From Mesodorylaimus sp. YZB2_4 (lineage: Eukaryota; Nematoda; Enoplea; Dorylaimida; Dorylaimidae), in NCBI GenBank assembly GCA_030248295.1, contig JASANH010000104.1, positions 62,001 through 126,000 of the forward strand: 64,000 bases of DNA, in the 5' to 3' direction. Below, piece by piece: positions 11,556 through 22,796 of this stretch (the first letter of the stretch is position 1; every line of letters begins with the position of its first letter). Position numbers and translations under genes: made by a program. Below the pieces are notes generated by a model. That model ran no database searches. It was not told the DNA's origin and worked only from the letters and a program-made list of their open reading frames with translations.

Positions 11556-14500
11556 CTATGCGCGCGAATTCAGCTCCTCCGTCTTGATGGCGTTAGCGAA
11601 CAAGGCGTCCCGGTATTGTTCTCGTCCTTTCTTTACCCAGTGCCCGTAAATACGAAACGCAGCTGCGTCGATCTGTTTTCGTATTTTCCTCGTCGCGTAA
11701 GGATTCGTTTTAAGCGAAGTTGCCGGTACCATCAAGGGTAAATAACGAATTTTCTGTAGTCGAACCAGCAAACGAACCTGGATGATGGCCAACTGAAAAG
11801 GAACATCGTGCACACACAAATCTGGGCTATCAGCGTGACTATGTAGGTGCTGATCTAAAACGGCTGGACCCAGGCAGTAGCGCTCGACCAGGACCCCGAC
11901 AGCTGTCCAGAAAATTATTGTTACTGTACATTTAAGAGGCAGGGGCGTAGGCAGGATTTGAGGCGGCAAATGCTCACTAAGAAAGGTCAAAATTTATGTA
12001 AATTCCAGGATTTTTGCAATGGACAATCATAGCAAAGCGGTAAAATGGCACAATGGAAAAATGCGTATCTTGACACACGTTCTGGGGAGGTGTTCATTTG
12101 CACACTTGCAGCCCCCTGGGTGAGTAAAGAGGAGAAATCATTCGACTGATAGTATCTGGAGTGCGGGTTCAACTCCCACCCGCAGCTCATATTTTTTCAT
12201 TGTTTTCATTCCTTAATTTTAATCTAATTTCTTCTACCTAAAGTTTTTAATTCACTCAATCCGACAATGCCGACAGTCCTAGGCTATTGCTGTGGGTTGA
12301 CCCATGTAAGCATTAGAGCGATAGTAAATGACTTGACATGACGCTTCCACGCAGACCTCCCCTGTCATTCAATACCCACTATGGATGTGACCACAGAAGA
12401 GAAAGTGTCCATACAAACCCCAGACGAGGACCGAAAATGGACCACCATACACAACATCAACCAACATACCTTGAAGGCCTTCTTCGCATCGAATTTCTCA
12501 CCTACCGGAACTTCTTCGTGCTGAAAGAGCCATCGTTCAAAACCTGCACCGCCTTAACAAAGATCTCAAGACACCACATACCGGTGCGGCGTGAAAAAAC
12601 GGATGCGCTAAAGCTTGTTTGGCAGTGTACCGTTTGCTCGGATCGACCACAAGCAGGTGTCGTATCTAAAAAGCCAGATTTAAAAACTTAAATCTAACTG
12701 AGCTTAAATCACATACCAGATCCTTTGCCGAATCGCTGATCTCATCCCATTCGGGCGACCGAAATGCGTATTTGCCTTCGGCTATGGCTCGCAGCATATA
12801 AATTTGCTTTCGATGATAAAATGGAGCGTAACCGCAAAGTCTAAAATCCAAGTCCATCCAATCAATATACCATTCCTTCAAAAATCCATCCACTTACAGT
12901 GTATACATAATGACGCCGCAAGCCCAGAGATCTACTTCCATACGATACCCACCACCACTCTCGTACATATTCGTTTTCAGCACCTCCGGTGCCAGATATC
13001 CCGGAGTGCCGCACAGTTCTAGAAAAGCGACCAATGCTAATTTATATCCCACGACCAGACGCTGCATTCGAGGGACGACCTGTGCCAGAGAGGCCAATAG
13101 TTCATATACAACAGCCAGTGCCCAAGCCAATACTATACTGATGGACGGACCCCACATGCCTGTGCTATACCTAACCGGGGACGAGGTCTCCATATGGTCT
13201 AGCTAATATTAATTGCGCACTTGCCACAAGTCGAGGCAGACGCATCTCAGCCTACTTTATTGCGGACTACTGCAACAGGTTGTTCGGACCCCAAGCATGT
13301 GCAACACTGCCCCCATGCTCGATGGACAAAGCGTGACTATTACACTCACGACGACAGTGTGCATCGAAGGCCAACTATCCGCACGAGTGAATTGGAAAAG
13401 GACACACCTATCAACTTACCTACTGTAGGTGACTGCCTTTTTGATAATGACAGTCCTATTGGAATGGTACAGAGGTAGTAGGGAGCACCGCTACACGCCT
13501 TGCCCGGTCCCATACTTCGTCAATCACATACCTGTCAAAACTTCGCCGTCCTTCAGCTCGTAAGCAAATCCGAAATCGGTCACTTTGATCGTTTCGTCGT
13601 TCACCATCAAGATGTTTTCCGGCTACAATAACCTTTTATTCGAGGACTACTAAGACACTTTTTGAATACACATACCTTCAAGTCGCGATGAACAATCTTT
13701 TGAGAATGCATCGTCGCAACCGCTTCGAAAATTTGTCGCATAATGTTCCTGCAATGACAAAGGATCAGATGTGTAATATACAGTAAGAATTGGTACCAAA
13801 GCCGTTCCCTTGCCTGCAGACGCAGCAAGCAATCCTTTCACACATCGAGCAAACAACCACGCCCTGACTTCTCTGACATACTGTGTGACTTTTTGTCTAT
13901 GTCGAGCAACGAAAAGTTGGGCACTATACTCTTTTCCCGGCCTTCCCTACTTGGCATCAACTCACCTCGTTTTCTTTTCGGATAGGGTGACGACACGCGT
14001 CAGATAATCGAAGAGCTCGCCTCCGCGCGCCCTACAAAACAACCATTAACTAAGTACCACCTAAAACAGGCCGCTCAAATACGTACAATTCGAATATAAT
14101 GAATAGAAATGTCGGAGTTTCGTAAAAATCGTGCAATTCAACTAAGAAAAAGCCCGTTGTAGAAAAATTTAAGTGCAAAATCTAGTTTCACTTACTGACA
14201 TTCTTATGACCAGCTAACATACGAAGAATACGGATTTCACGAAGCGACGACTCCCGCAATTCTTTCGCTTGCTCTTCAGTCGCTTTTTCCGTGCTAATAT
14301 CCAAAATTTTCACAGCGTATTCTTTTCCGCTAGATTTCTCGATGCATCGGCGAACAGTACTGCTCATGCCTCTGTAATGAACGGACATTCATTCTTGCAC
14401 TTTCGACTCCAACTCAATGACAGGGGCCATTTATAAAGAGAGTCCTTGTACTTTGTACTGTCGAACGTAAGTGGCATGCATGCGCCGAACGCATCCGCCG

Positions 14501-15049
14501 GCCCTTTGATAAAACCTGGATGCCTTGATGAATGCACCACACGACGACAGCTACATCGCGGCAAGTAAACAGCGCGTACAGATGTCAGCAGATTAGATTT
14601 GGAAAAAATTCAGGTTTGCAAACAAAAATGCGTCTTATAAATGATTTCCTAAAGATTACGGTACCAGCCCAGCGCTAGCGTGTCATTCGAAGAAAACAAA
14701 ACTGATGCCAATTTATGGCTCAGATGAGTGCGCTAACGGTAAGTGCTAAAACCCAGATGTTTCACAACGCAGTGCATTTCAACAGTTCACTGTAATCCCT
14801 AGACATACTGTTAAGGGACTCTAAGGGAGAAAATTGATTAGTTGAGCAGCGCGCGTGTGTGCCTATATGCCCTACTTCTACCGTCTTGGGTACACATGCA
14901 CTCGAGTTCATTCATAAAACGTATCTTATGCACGTGGCTTACTTTCCCAAGATCTCTTTCGATTCATAATGAGCGTAAAATTCCGCCGATGTCTGCAATT
15001 CCTCCTCGTCCTCCTCTTCGTCGTCGTAGTCGTTCTCGTCACGCGCCAT
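11556..15049 (-). CDS. PHKG: Phosphorylase b kinase catalytic subunit gamma
   Basis: Nine N-terminal exons are in phase: 15049-14943, 14371-14196, 14141-14087, 14031-13966, 13748-13676, 13622-13532, 13018-12898, 12840-12717 and 12665-12582. The last exon is 11792-11556. Kinase signatures are all intact: the glycine loop LGKGMSSTV, the lysine in YAVKILD, HRDLKPEN, DFGFA and YLAPEV. The C-terminal calmodulin-binding part has [19 protein letters not shown] followed by YGHWVKKG, a hallmark of the family. The enzyme phosphorylates glycogen phosphorylase and depends on calcium through its calmodulin subunit. Before the first kinase strand there is an acidic N-terminal extension, [14 protein letters not shown]. 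Around 12490-12545 the sequence [12 protein letters not shown] fits the family, but its junction to the last exon is one base out of phase with any canonical splice pair I can see. A small exon may be missing. Confidence 0.93.
12125..12186 (+). other. tRNA-like fragment in a PHKG intron
   Basis: The stretch has a good B-box-like GGTTCAACTCC inside the inverted pair TGCGGG...CCCGCA. Upstream sequence resembles an anticodon arm (ATTCGACTGATAG). I cannot close a full cloverleaf with an acceptor stem. It is probably a decayed tRNA gene or a SINE head rather than a working tRNA. Confidence 0.3.
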
Positions 15050-16128
15050 TTTGGCCAATAATTAGTGCCTAATTAATACAGTTAAAATGCCCAATACGCG
15101 AATCGTTTGCAAAAGGCTAAAAAAGTAAACGTGGACTCGGGATAGTTGTACGCACACTGTCATCCTGCTCATCACCCCTGCAAAAAACCTAGCCAGTCTA
15201 ATCAATATAAAACGTCTTAGCAAAGTTTCCCACCATAAAAATCTTTTTACATCTCCGGTCTCTGACAGTCTACGTAGGTCACTCATAACTGGCAAGCGCA
15301 GTGGTAAAATTCCGATACTCGGCCACCTTTTAAAATTTAACGACCGAGAAAAAACCATTTTGGGTGCGTAAGCAAAAAGCAACTATTTCTCATTCCGTCC
15401 TGCATCAGACACTGCCTAATTTTGAAACTGTACGTAATGGAGACCAAAAAAAGACAAAAGCTCAAAAATCCGCCGAACCTAATTGTAGGCAAGTCGGCCA
15501 CCCTATTCCAGTGGAAAACTTTTTTTGAAACATAGCGAAAAACTTTCCAATTTTACAGGTTATGGTGGAGATTTCTTTTGACGTCAAACGGGAGTCTGAT
15601 CGGTAGACAGATTGGGGCGTCAGTCGCTGCAAAAGGCAGAGCCGCAAAAACATCAAATCTGCGAAGTTTTTTCCAGGTTTCTAGCCTAGGATACCCATGC
15701 CCTGAAAAACGCCGAAATCTGGGTTTAGACTGCCTTACAATACCTAGAACGTTACAATATGACCAAGGATATCACCTACAGAAAGAAAAAATGCAGGCGG
15801 AACTTTGGTGACTAGGCCGACTAGGGGTAACCAGGGCCTGCCTATTTTATCTAGGCCTACATAGATTCATGAACGAATGTAGGTACAGTAAACTTACCAA
15901 TCTAATCCGAGCGTAGGCAACGGCCAACGTCCACTTACGATTCAAACATTTGAAGAAACTGACCAACTAATGAAACCATGCCTATCCTCCCGCAGTCAGT
16001 CACAGCCAGCTGGCACCAAGTAAAAGACAATACATGAATGCATGGGGGGAGAGGAGGTGACAAGGCGGCGCGCACAAGCAGCGCATTTATTGCAAACTGC
16101 TTATACCACTTCGAAACGGTTCGCGCAC
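15050..16128. other. Intergenic region upstream of PHKG
   Basis: About 1.1 kb between the PHKG start codon and the stop of the small minus-strand frame. It should hold the PHKG promoter. I see no exon or repeat that can be supported. Confidence 0.4.
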
Positions 16129-16266
16129 TTATGGTACTTGTCCGACATTTCGCGCCAAAACTGTTCCTAGGTTTGGTTTGGCGATCCCGCCTTTGTTTCG
16201 TATTTTCTTCGTGAGCATTCGCTTCTCCATCGAAGCAATTAGTGAACGTGCATCTTCTTTATTCAT
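16129..16266 (-). CDS. Short unrecognised reading frame beside the RPA1 start
   Basis: The frame encodes MNKEDARSLIASMEKRMLTK and continues with a basic, glycine-containing tail ending RNVGQVP, 45 residues in all. A good acceptor (TTCTTTCTTGCAG) lies 24 bases before the ATG. The frame is open back to it, so this may instead be the last coding exon of a longer gene whose earlier exons I could not find. The composition, with a regular helix followed by a basic tail, looks protein-like. I do not recognise the family. The ATG is only 47 bases from the divergent RPA1 ATG. Confidence 0.4.
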   Translation of the reverse strand: MNKEDARSLIASMEKRMLTKKIRNKGGIAKPNLGTVLARNVGQVP

Positions 16267-16313
16267 CGTTTGCTTTTTTGCGTTCTGCAAGAAAGAATTA
16301 TCTAATTGTGAAA
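16267..16313. promoter_or_regulatory. Very short divergent spacer upstream of RPA1
   Basis: If the minus-strand frame starts at 16266, only 47 bases separate the two start codons, so the promoters must overlap or lie inside the opposing gene. The spacer contains the pyrimidine tract and CAG of the possible minus-strand acceptor. Confidence 0.3.
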
Positions 16314-19300
16314 ATGAAATTGACAGAGGGAGCTTTGGAAGTATGGTCACCTGAAAATGGTTAGGTTTGGGGCTAAGTATTTTTGTGTAATTTTAGCGCA
16401 TGTTACGGAACGAAGAAGTTCCAGTAGCCGTCCTGCAAATCACTGTAAGTTTGTTCGCCTTGTTAAAAGTGGGTGTTGTTTCTACAATAGTAGCCTAGCA
16501 CCTCTTATATCTAACATGTCCGTATTTTTAAACCTTTTAAACTTTTTTTATCCCTAGGGCATAAAACGTATAGAAGGAAATCAAGGTGGTCCGCCGAGGT
16601 TTCGAATCAATTTGAACGATGGACTAAATACGACTTCGTGTAAGTGTTGTTCTGATGTCATTTGCCTTGTATAGGCCTGCTTACAATTAGATGATCTCTA
16701 CATACCAGAGCAATTGTAATTTTTCGACTAGTACATAATCATATCTCACCTAATTAACGTGTACTGTAGGTATCTATACAAGGGACAGGGTATCATCAGA
16801 TCCTGGAGGAGTCAAGTGCCTGATACGCCGATATTGTCCGTACCATATGGGCCCCGTACATGTGTGCTCCCTAAAGTCAAGCACTTGACTTTGTGAAAGT
16901 ACATAGGGGCCATCCATAAAGGACGTCCGCAAAAACACGCGTTTTTTTGACTCCCCTTCCCCCTATTCACCATCCGACCCCCTAAAAATGGACGTCCTCT
17001 TTAGCGGACCCCCCCCCCCCCCCTCCATAGCCAATATTCATTCTTAAGTATTTCTCCCAGCATCGACCAATCCGCCGAAATAATGGGCGTGGTCTTCAGT
17101 CTGATCCGACTGCTGCATCTGCCGGATTGGCAACTTATAATTTTTCGTCCTCTCTGCTTGCAAATGATGTCTAACATACTACATACAATTAAAAAATCAT
17201 AATTTTTCTCCCACATCGGTATTGAATCCCGCTTTAGGTGCAGGCTAGTTCTGCTGAGTTTTCGAAATGGGCATAGACAGTGACAGCGAGAGAACAGGCT
17301 CACAGGAGGGCAGACAGGTTGGTGAGGGCGTAGTGCCAAAGACGCCACCCCCCGTTTATATCTTATTTGTTGAAGCATCAGCCTCATCGAGGTTGGGATC
17401 AACACTGAGGGTCGGATTAGTCAACTGATGCTGGCACTGCTCAGTATCGTCTCTGGCGTCCCAATGGCGGAACAAATAAATATATATGATCCTGGCGCCA
17501 GTGGACTATGGCGAGTAGGGGAAGTATCGATCCTCCTCTCCGCCAGGTTCAACCAAACCAGCTTTTGCAACTGAACTAGGACCAGACCATAATTGAACCA
17601 GATCGAAATAAACTGCAGCTTTCCTGCTGCTAGTCAGGATGGACCAGTCAAGTTGTTGCAAAGCTCAACAGCTCGTTCAATTGCAGTGAAGATCATGGGA
17701 CACCCACGATAACTCCTAGTTTATGATTATCCTTACACTAGAAGCTTTCAACTAACCACTTTTTTGCACTGACAGTCAGTGTGAAATAATACACGGCACG
17801 CGGGTATCTCCTCGTTCGGTCTGGTTCGGTTTGGCCCTCGTTCTGTTCGTCAGGCCCAGTGGCGGTAATCGATCTTTGTACTATCGCGGTTGAAACTGGA
17901 ATATAATCGATCTTAGTCATCCGAAGAAGAGTCTTTGGATTGACGCTTGATGACTTGAATATCTGTATTTTTTTATCTAGAACTTTTAACTAATGATAAT
18001 TTTGCTAATTTTCCGAGATATTTCCTACCAATTTTGCCAAGTGGACGTCCACTTGGCTTTAGCCTCCCCCATCCACGTCGTCCACTTTTCGCTGACCCCC
18101 CCCCTTGGGTGGACACCCTTTATGGATGGCCCCATAGGGAATCACAGCTCTGCTCAGCTGATTTGTCAAAAAAGAACGATGATCTGTTTCTTGCAAGAGA
18201 ACCCCTATGCTGTGTCCATCCTCTTTACTTACAGTGCTTTGGTGTGGCATTGTTAATATTTTATGCACACTTCTGAGCTGTACTTATTGTGTTTTTTTCA
18301 GCTGCCCTTTTGTCATCGCAAAAGACGGATGCCGCCATTCGGGGCGAGATAGATCTATACGCAGTTATCGAAGTGACCGAATTTTTGTGCAATACAGTGC
18401 AAAAGTAAGCACATAATTTTTCTAGAGGTTTTTTGCTCACACTTATTTTTCAGTCGGCGTCTCATTATTCTGATCGAGTTCAGCGTTCTTCATCGTGGTG
18501 AAGAAATTGGCAGTGAACTAGGATCGCCAACACCACTCGATCTATCAGCGTTAACCGAAAGCGGAAATCGTTCGGTCGTGCCTGCTCAGCAGCGACAAAC
18601 CACAACTCCTCCATTGTTACGGGATGCACCCAGTGGTGGTATGATCCAATTAGTCTTTATTTTGACCTTTTTTTACAAGATGAAGCAGATTATACAGGGT
18701 CATGCCTGTTTTAGCGCAGAAATCAGTCGCAGTAACTCATCAGCCTGGAGCAAACGGAGCTGGCACTCGTGCGCCGCCACCAAATTTATTTCCGCTTACC
18801 AGCGTTACGCCTTATCAGAACAAGTAATCCCTGAATCCGCTAGATGTATCCGTCGACTAACTATTGTTTTAGATGGTGCGTACGCGTTCGTGTGACGAAG
18901 AAGTACGCGGTAAAGACGTACAGCAATGCTCGTGGCGAAGGTAAACTATTCAGCGTCAATTTGGCTGACGAAAGCGGAGAAATGCGCGCCACTGGCTTCA
19001 ATCAAGAATGCGATAAATTCTTTGATTTCCTAAAAGAAGGCGAAGTAAGTCATAGAAACTTTCTCTCGCTTCCATAGTTCTCATTGCGCGTTGTGTTAGG
19101 TTTATTATGTCAAAGGCGGTTCTGTAAGGGCGGCTAATCGCCAATGGACTTCGATCAATAACGATTATGAATTGACGTTCAACAGTGAAACGACCATCGA
19201 CCCCTGCTTCGAAGATAATGTCTTCCAATTGCCTACTGTCACTTTCAGTTTTGTAAAGTTGGACAAACTGACTACGGCGATGAAGGATCGGGTTATTGGT

Positions 19301-20682
19301 ATGATTCTTTCGGTTGGTGTCACAAAGTGTTGTTTGATAACTTGGTATTCGTTTCAGACGTAATTGGCATTGTGGAATCTTTCAGTCAATGCCAAACTCT
19401 GACAAGTCGGAAGACAAATAAGGAAATGACGAAACGTGACATTCGGTTGCTGGATGATTCATTGAACAGCGTTTCGTTGACTATGTGGGGAGAGGACGTA
19501 AGAACTACATTCAGCAATTGTTATTATTACCTGTGCCTCCAGTCCGCTGTCCTTTCACTTAGGCTGAACGTTTTAATCCCGATGGTCATCCAGTTCTCGC
19601 CGTGAAGGGTGTGCGCGTTTCGGACTATAACGGTATTCCATCCATGTTTTGCGCCAGCAGGAGCTGCCAAATGACGTATTGTTCTTTTTTTAGGCCTATC
19701 ACTGTCAACTGTTCAAGGCGCAGAAGTGCATTTGAACCCGGACGTGCCGGATGCCTTCCGTTTACGAGGCTGGTACGACTCCAAAGGTCGCGATCTAAAC
19801 GTGAAAAGTTTGACCACTACAGGCGGATTGGGTCAAGGAATGGGCGGTGAGTCATCGCTGCCTTGAATTGAGTGCTGGAAGATTGCATTCATTCAATTGC
19901 AGGCAGTTCGTATACTCCGATAGCAGTGGCCGAGGCAGGTAGATTAGGCACTGGAGACAAGCCCGATTACTACGTCGTCAAAGCATTCGTGAACCATATT
20001 CGAAAAGAAAACTGTCTCTACAAGGTAGCTTTTGATTGGTCTTCGGGTACCTGGTTTAACATACACGGATTTCAGGCCTGTCCCGGCGAAAACTGCAACA
20101 AGAAGCTGATCGATCAAGGCAATGGTCGTCATCGATGCGAGAAATGCAACAAGGAGTGCGATCAGTTTAAATGGCGTATGATGCTGCAGGTCGATCATTC
20201 GGAAGTAGCCGAGATAATGAATAGCTCAAATACTCACTTGCTTTTTAGGTTACCATTTGTGACTTTTCGGGCACTCAACCAATCACATTGTTCAACGAGG
20301 ACGCGGAACGTATATTTGGAATGACGGTTCAGGATCTGGCGGATATGCGCGAAAGAGTTAGTTGGTTAGTTCTTATTTCATCTGTGCCCGTACTCTATAT
20401 TGATTACGTTTACAGAGCGAGGAGGAATTTACCAAGATGTTGGATATGCCGCTCTTCAAACAATTCTCGTTCCGTTTACGAGCAAAGATGGAACTGTATA
20501 ATGTCAGTCTTTTCTTTGCTTGATTTCGATATGTGATTTTGTTTTGACATTCTGCTCGCTTTCAGGACGAAACGCGCTTGAAGGTCATGTGCCAGCGCGT
20601 CGATGAACTGAATATTGTCGAGTACAGCAAGTTTTTGGCGGCGGATATCAAGAAAATGGAGGGCCTGCCCAATGCGTCGTGA
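16314..20682 (+). CDS. RPA1: Replication protein A 70 kDa subunit
   Basis: Sixteen exons close in phase, from 16314-16340, 16397-16444, 16558-16639, 18302-18404, 18454-18638, 18715-18823, 18873-19044, 19100-19298, 19358-19497, 19563-19632, 19694-19846, 19903-20024, 20076-20189, 20249-20356, 20416-20502 to 20566-20682. The product has 611 residues, like the vertebrate protein. The N-terminal protein-interaction OB fold (MKLTEGALE, FRINLNDGLNTTS) is followed by a linker rich in Pro and Gln. DNA-binding OB folds A and B follow (TPYQNKWCVRVRVTKKY, SNARGEGKLFSVNL), and then fold C with its zinc ribbon (ACPGENCNKK, HRCEKCNKEC). RPA coats single-stranded DNA in replication and repair. Intron 3 is 1.66 kb and is mostly a mobile element. 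Intron 13 has the weak donor GTCGAT. Confidence 0.96.
16906..18133. mobile_element. 1.2-kb terminal-inverted-repeat element in RPA1 intron 3
   Basis: The left end GGGGCCATCCATAAAGG is repeated inverted at the right end as CCTTTATGGATGGCCCC, 17 of 17 bases identical except for a short extension. A candidate 3-bp target duplication, ATA, flanks both ends. Next to each end are GGACGTCC-like segments and a long C run. The interior has no transposase-like reading frame. It is therefore a non-autonomous DNA element. The 3-bp duplication would suit a PIF/Harbinger-type transposase, but that is inference. Confidence 0.75.
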
Positions 20683-20815
20683 TTAATGATAGATCGATTG
20701 TGTTGGTACTCACGATTGAAGAACATTTACTTGGACACTACTCTATCTATTCACAACGCACACGCGCTGTTCATTTTCTTTTCTGACTAACTCATTGTTT
20801 TTAAAAAGAGCAAAT

Positions 20816-22443
20816 TCATTTGTGGTGCGAGTAATATCGTTTTTCCACGCGTTTGCAAAAATCGACCAAATTCTGGTACTGTTTCACTGTCGATGCCACG
20901 TCGACGTCGGGCAGCTCGGTTGTCAAGAGCGTGTAGAGATGTCCGAAGACCAGAGCATCCAGTTCAGTCGGCCTGAAAGGGTGCTTGGTCATGCAGGGGA
21001 AGGGACGGGCAACAGGCCACTTACTGATCAGTGCAGAAATATTCCTGAACTCCTAGTTTTAGCGACAGTGTCTTGCAACAGTCGTTTACATCTTTGATTA
21101 CCTGGAAAACTCGCGCTTGAGAAACCCGCCACACGGTCTGGACAATGGGCGGACACAATGCCCCCACATTTTAGACCAGGCTTACCGTTTCGACCGTCTT
21201 GTCCAACCAACCGAATATTTTCAGTTGACGACGCACTTGATACCGACGAAGAAAAGGGATAATGCGATTCAGTGGCCATGTGTAGGGCGACGAGAATCTA
21301 GGTAGAGTGACCTAAAATATAAAAGCGGATTTTTCGTCGCAAGCAACTGCACAAACTACTAGTTTGAATTTGCTATCGTGCCGAGTAATCAAAAAGGCCA
21401 ATTTTGTGATAATCAGATGACTGAAATGTGCCTCAAACAGGTTACCATGTTATGGCCCTTATTCCTTCCACAAGACACTAGCCCTCTCGATATCGGTCTA
21501 TGATCATCCCACTTAGTTGGCACTTGTCCCGAATACCAAATCCAAATTGGTGCCATTCCGCCCTCTTCACTGAACCTAGCCTTGACCCCCAACTTACACT
21601 GTGCAAGGTCGGTTCGTGCGCCCAGCAAATATATTTCTGAAAGCATATATGAAATCAACATGGAACTAATAGACGCAGCATGACTCACCTCAGCATTCAA
21701 TAAAGCATTGTGCACCAAACTTTGCAGAGATTGCATATCCGCGATTTCCGCCTCTGTCAAGCTGTACGGCAATTGCGCACCCTAAAAGATCGTCGTTTCC
21801 AAACCCACTCCACAAGCCTTCCTAAAATTACCTTCCGAGCCACGAAATCCACGATCGGTTGAAATCCCGCAATAACCACTTTCCCCGCTTGCAAAAACGG
21901 AACAGTGCCTAAAACACTCTTTTAAAACAATTTCAAAACTGATGAATCAACTTACCATTCGGTGACATGTACTCGGCATTGGGCCTGACCTCGGGTCGGA
22001 ACGGTAAATCGCACATGGTCAGGAAGGTTTGCAATGACAGGCATTCGGCATATTCGTACAAGAGCGACTGTTCTGCTGAAAGAAGCCAGCGTCGAATTGG
22101 GCGCATGACTCGAAGATACTCTTTCCGAGACTGCGACCCGGCTCCAGAGACAGGGGCAGGCTTGCGAAAAGAACACTTCGAAACGCGGAGACGATGCCCA
22201 ATCATAATCAGGGGAGGATACTCTTGCCCAGTCTATCTATTCCACACCACACCCAGACTGTCCGACTATACCTACTCACCATCATTTGGTTGGTAAATGG
22301 CGGCATCGTCGGGCCACGGATCGCTTGCCGACACTGAAACCATATTGGCTCACATTTTCCCACCACACTTTACATTGCTCACCTCCGAACTCCTCGCATA
22401 TCAAATCGCTCAAAAAATGTCTTTCCGCAATTGTTGCCGTCAT
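20816..22443 (-). CDS. MTX2: Metaxin-2, mitochondrial outer membrane protein
   Basis: Nine exons in phase: 22443-22383, 22333-22280, 22075-21956, 21908-21832, 21781-21689, 21636-21598, 21311-21186, 21101-21025 and 20972-20816, giving 267 residues against about 263 in vertebrates. It starts MTATIAERHFLSDLICEEF. Family landmarks are SDPWPDDAAIYQP, CDLPFRPEVRPNAEYMSPNG, TWPLNRIIPF, KIFGWLDKTVET, VNDCCKTLS and PTELDALVFGHLYTLLTTEL. The thioredoxin-like and GST-like halves match metaxin-2, not metaxin-1. The protein works with metaxin-1 and the SAM complex in beta-barrel import and mitochondrial transport. No C-terminal membrane anchor is present, as expected for metaxin-2. It is convergent with RPA1, with stop codons 133 bases apart. 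Confidence 0.95.
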
Positions 22444-22796
22444 CCTTGAGAGCGTAGATTCACTGCAAAATTCTCGAGAATCAACTTACTTTTGCAAAAG
22501 CTACCATAATCCCATAGCCATGAATAATCCATTGCCCGCGCCTAACGCAGGCTCAAGGGTCGCGCGGGAAATTCAAATCCACAATAAACACTAGATCAAA
22601 CATCAATCTCGAGACTTCGAGCCGCCTCTGCTAATATCCTTTATTGGCAAACCATACGATGACGCGGTACATTCCATAAGTTCCACACAATACACGTGAA
22701 AGGATCATACTTGTCGACAAAAATTATGAGGACATAAAAGTGTTACGATACGGCAATGACAAGTTCAAATACAGTACGGTACATTTGACGATTCAT

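Noticed and set aside
12046..12190. Possible functional tRNA gene with A-box-like TGGCACAATGG and B box
   Set aside because: The boxes are about 120 bases apart and no acceptor stem closes. At most a relic.
20944..21280. Long frame with VGQDGRNGKPGLKCGG resembling a collagen-like or fungal protein on the minus strand
   Set aside because: It is a shifted frame across metaxin-2 exon 7 and its intron. The metaxin frame matches the family through all exons.
21500..21600. Apparent continuation ARFSEEGGMAPIWIWYSGQ of metaxin-2
   Set aside because: It would need a 17-base intron. The exon at 21311-21186 gives the family sequence TWPLNRIIPF with a normal intron, so this is intronic coincidence.
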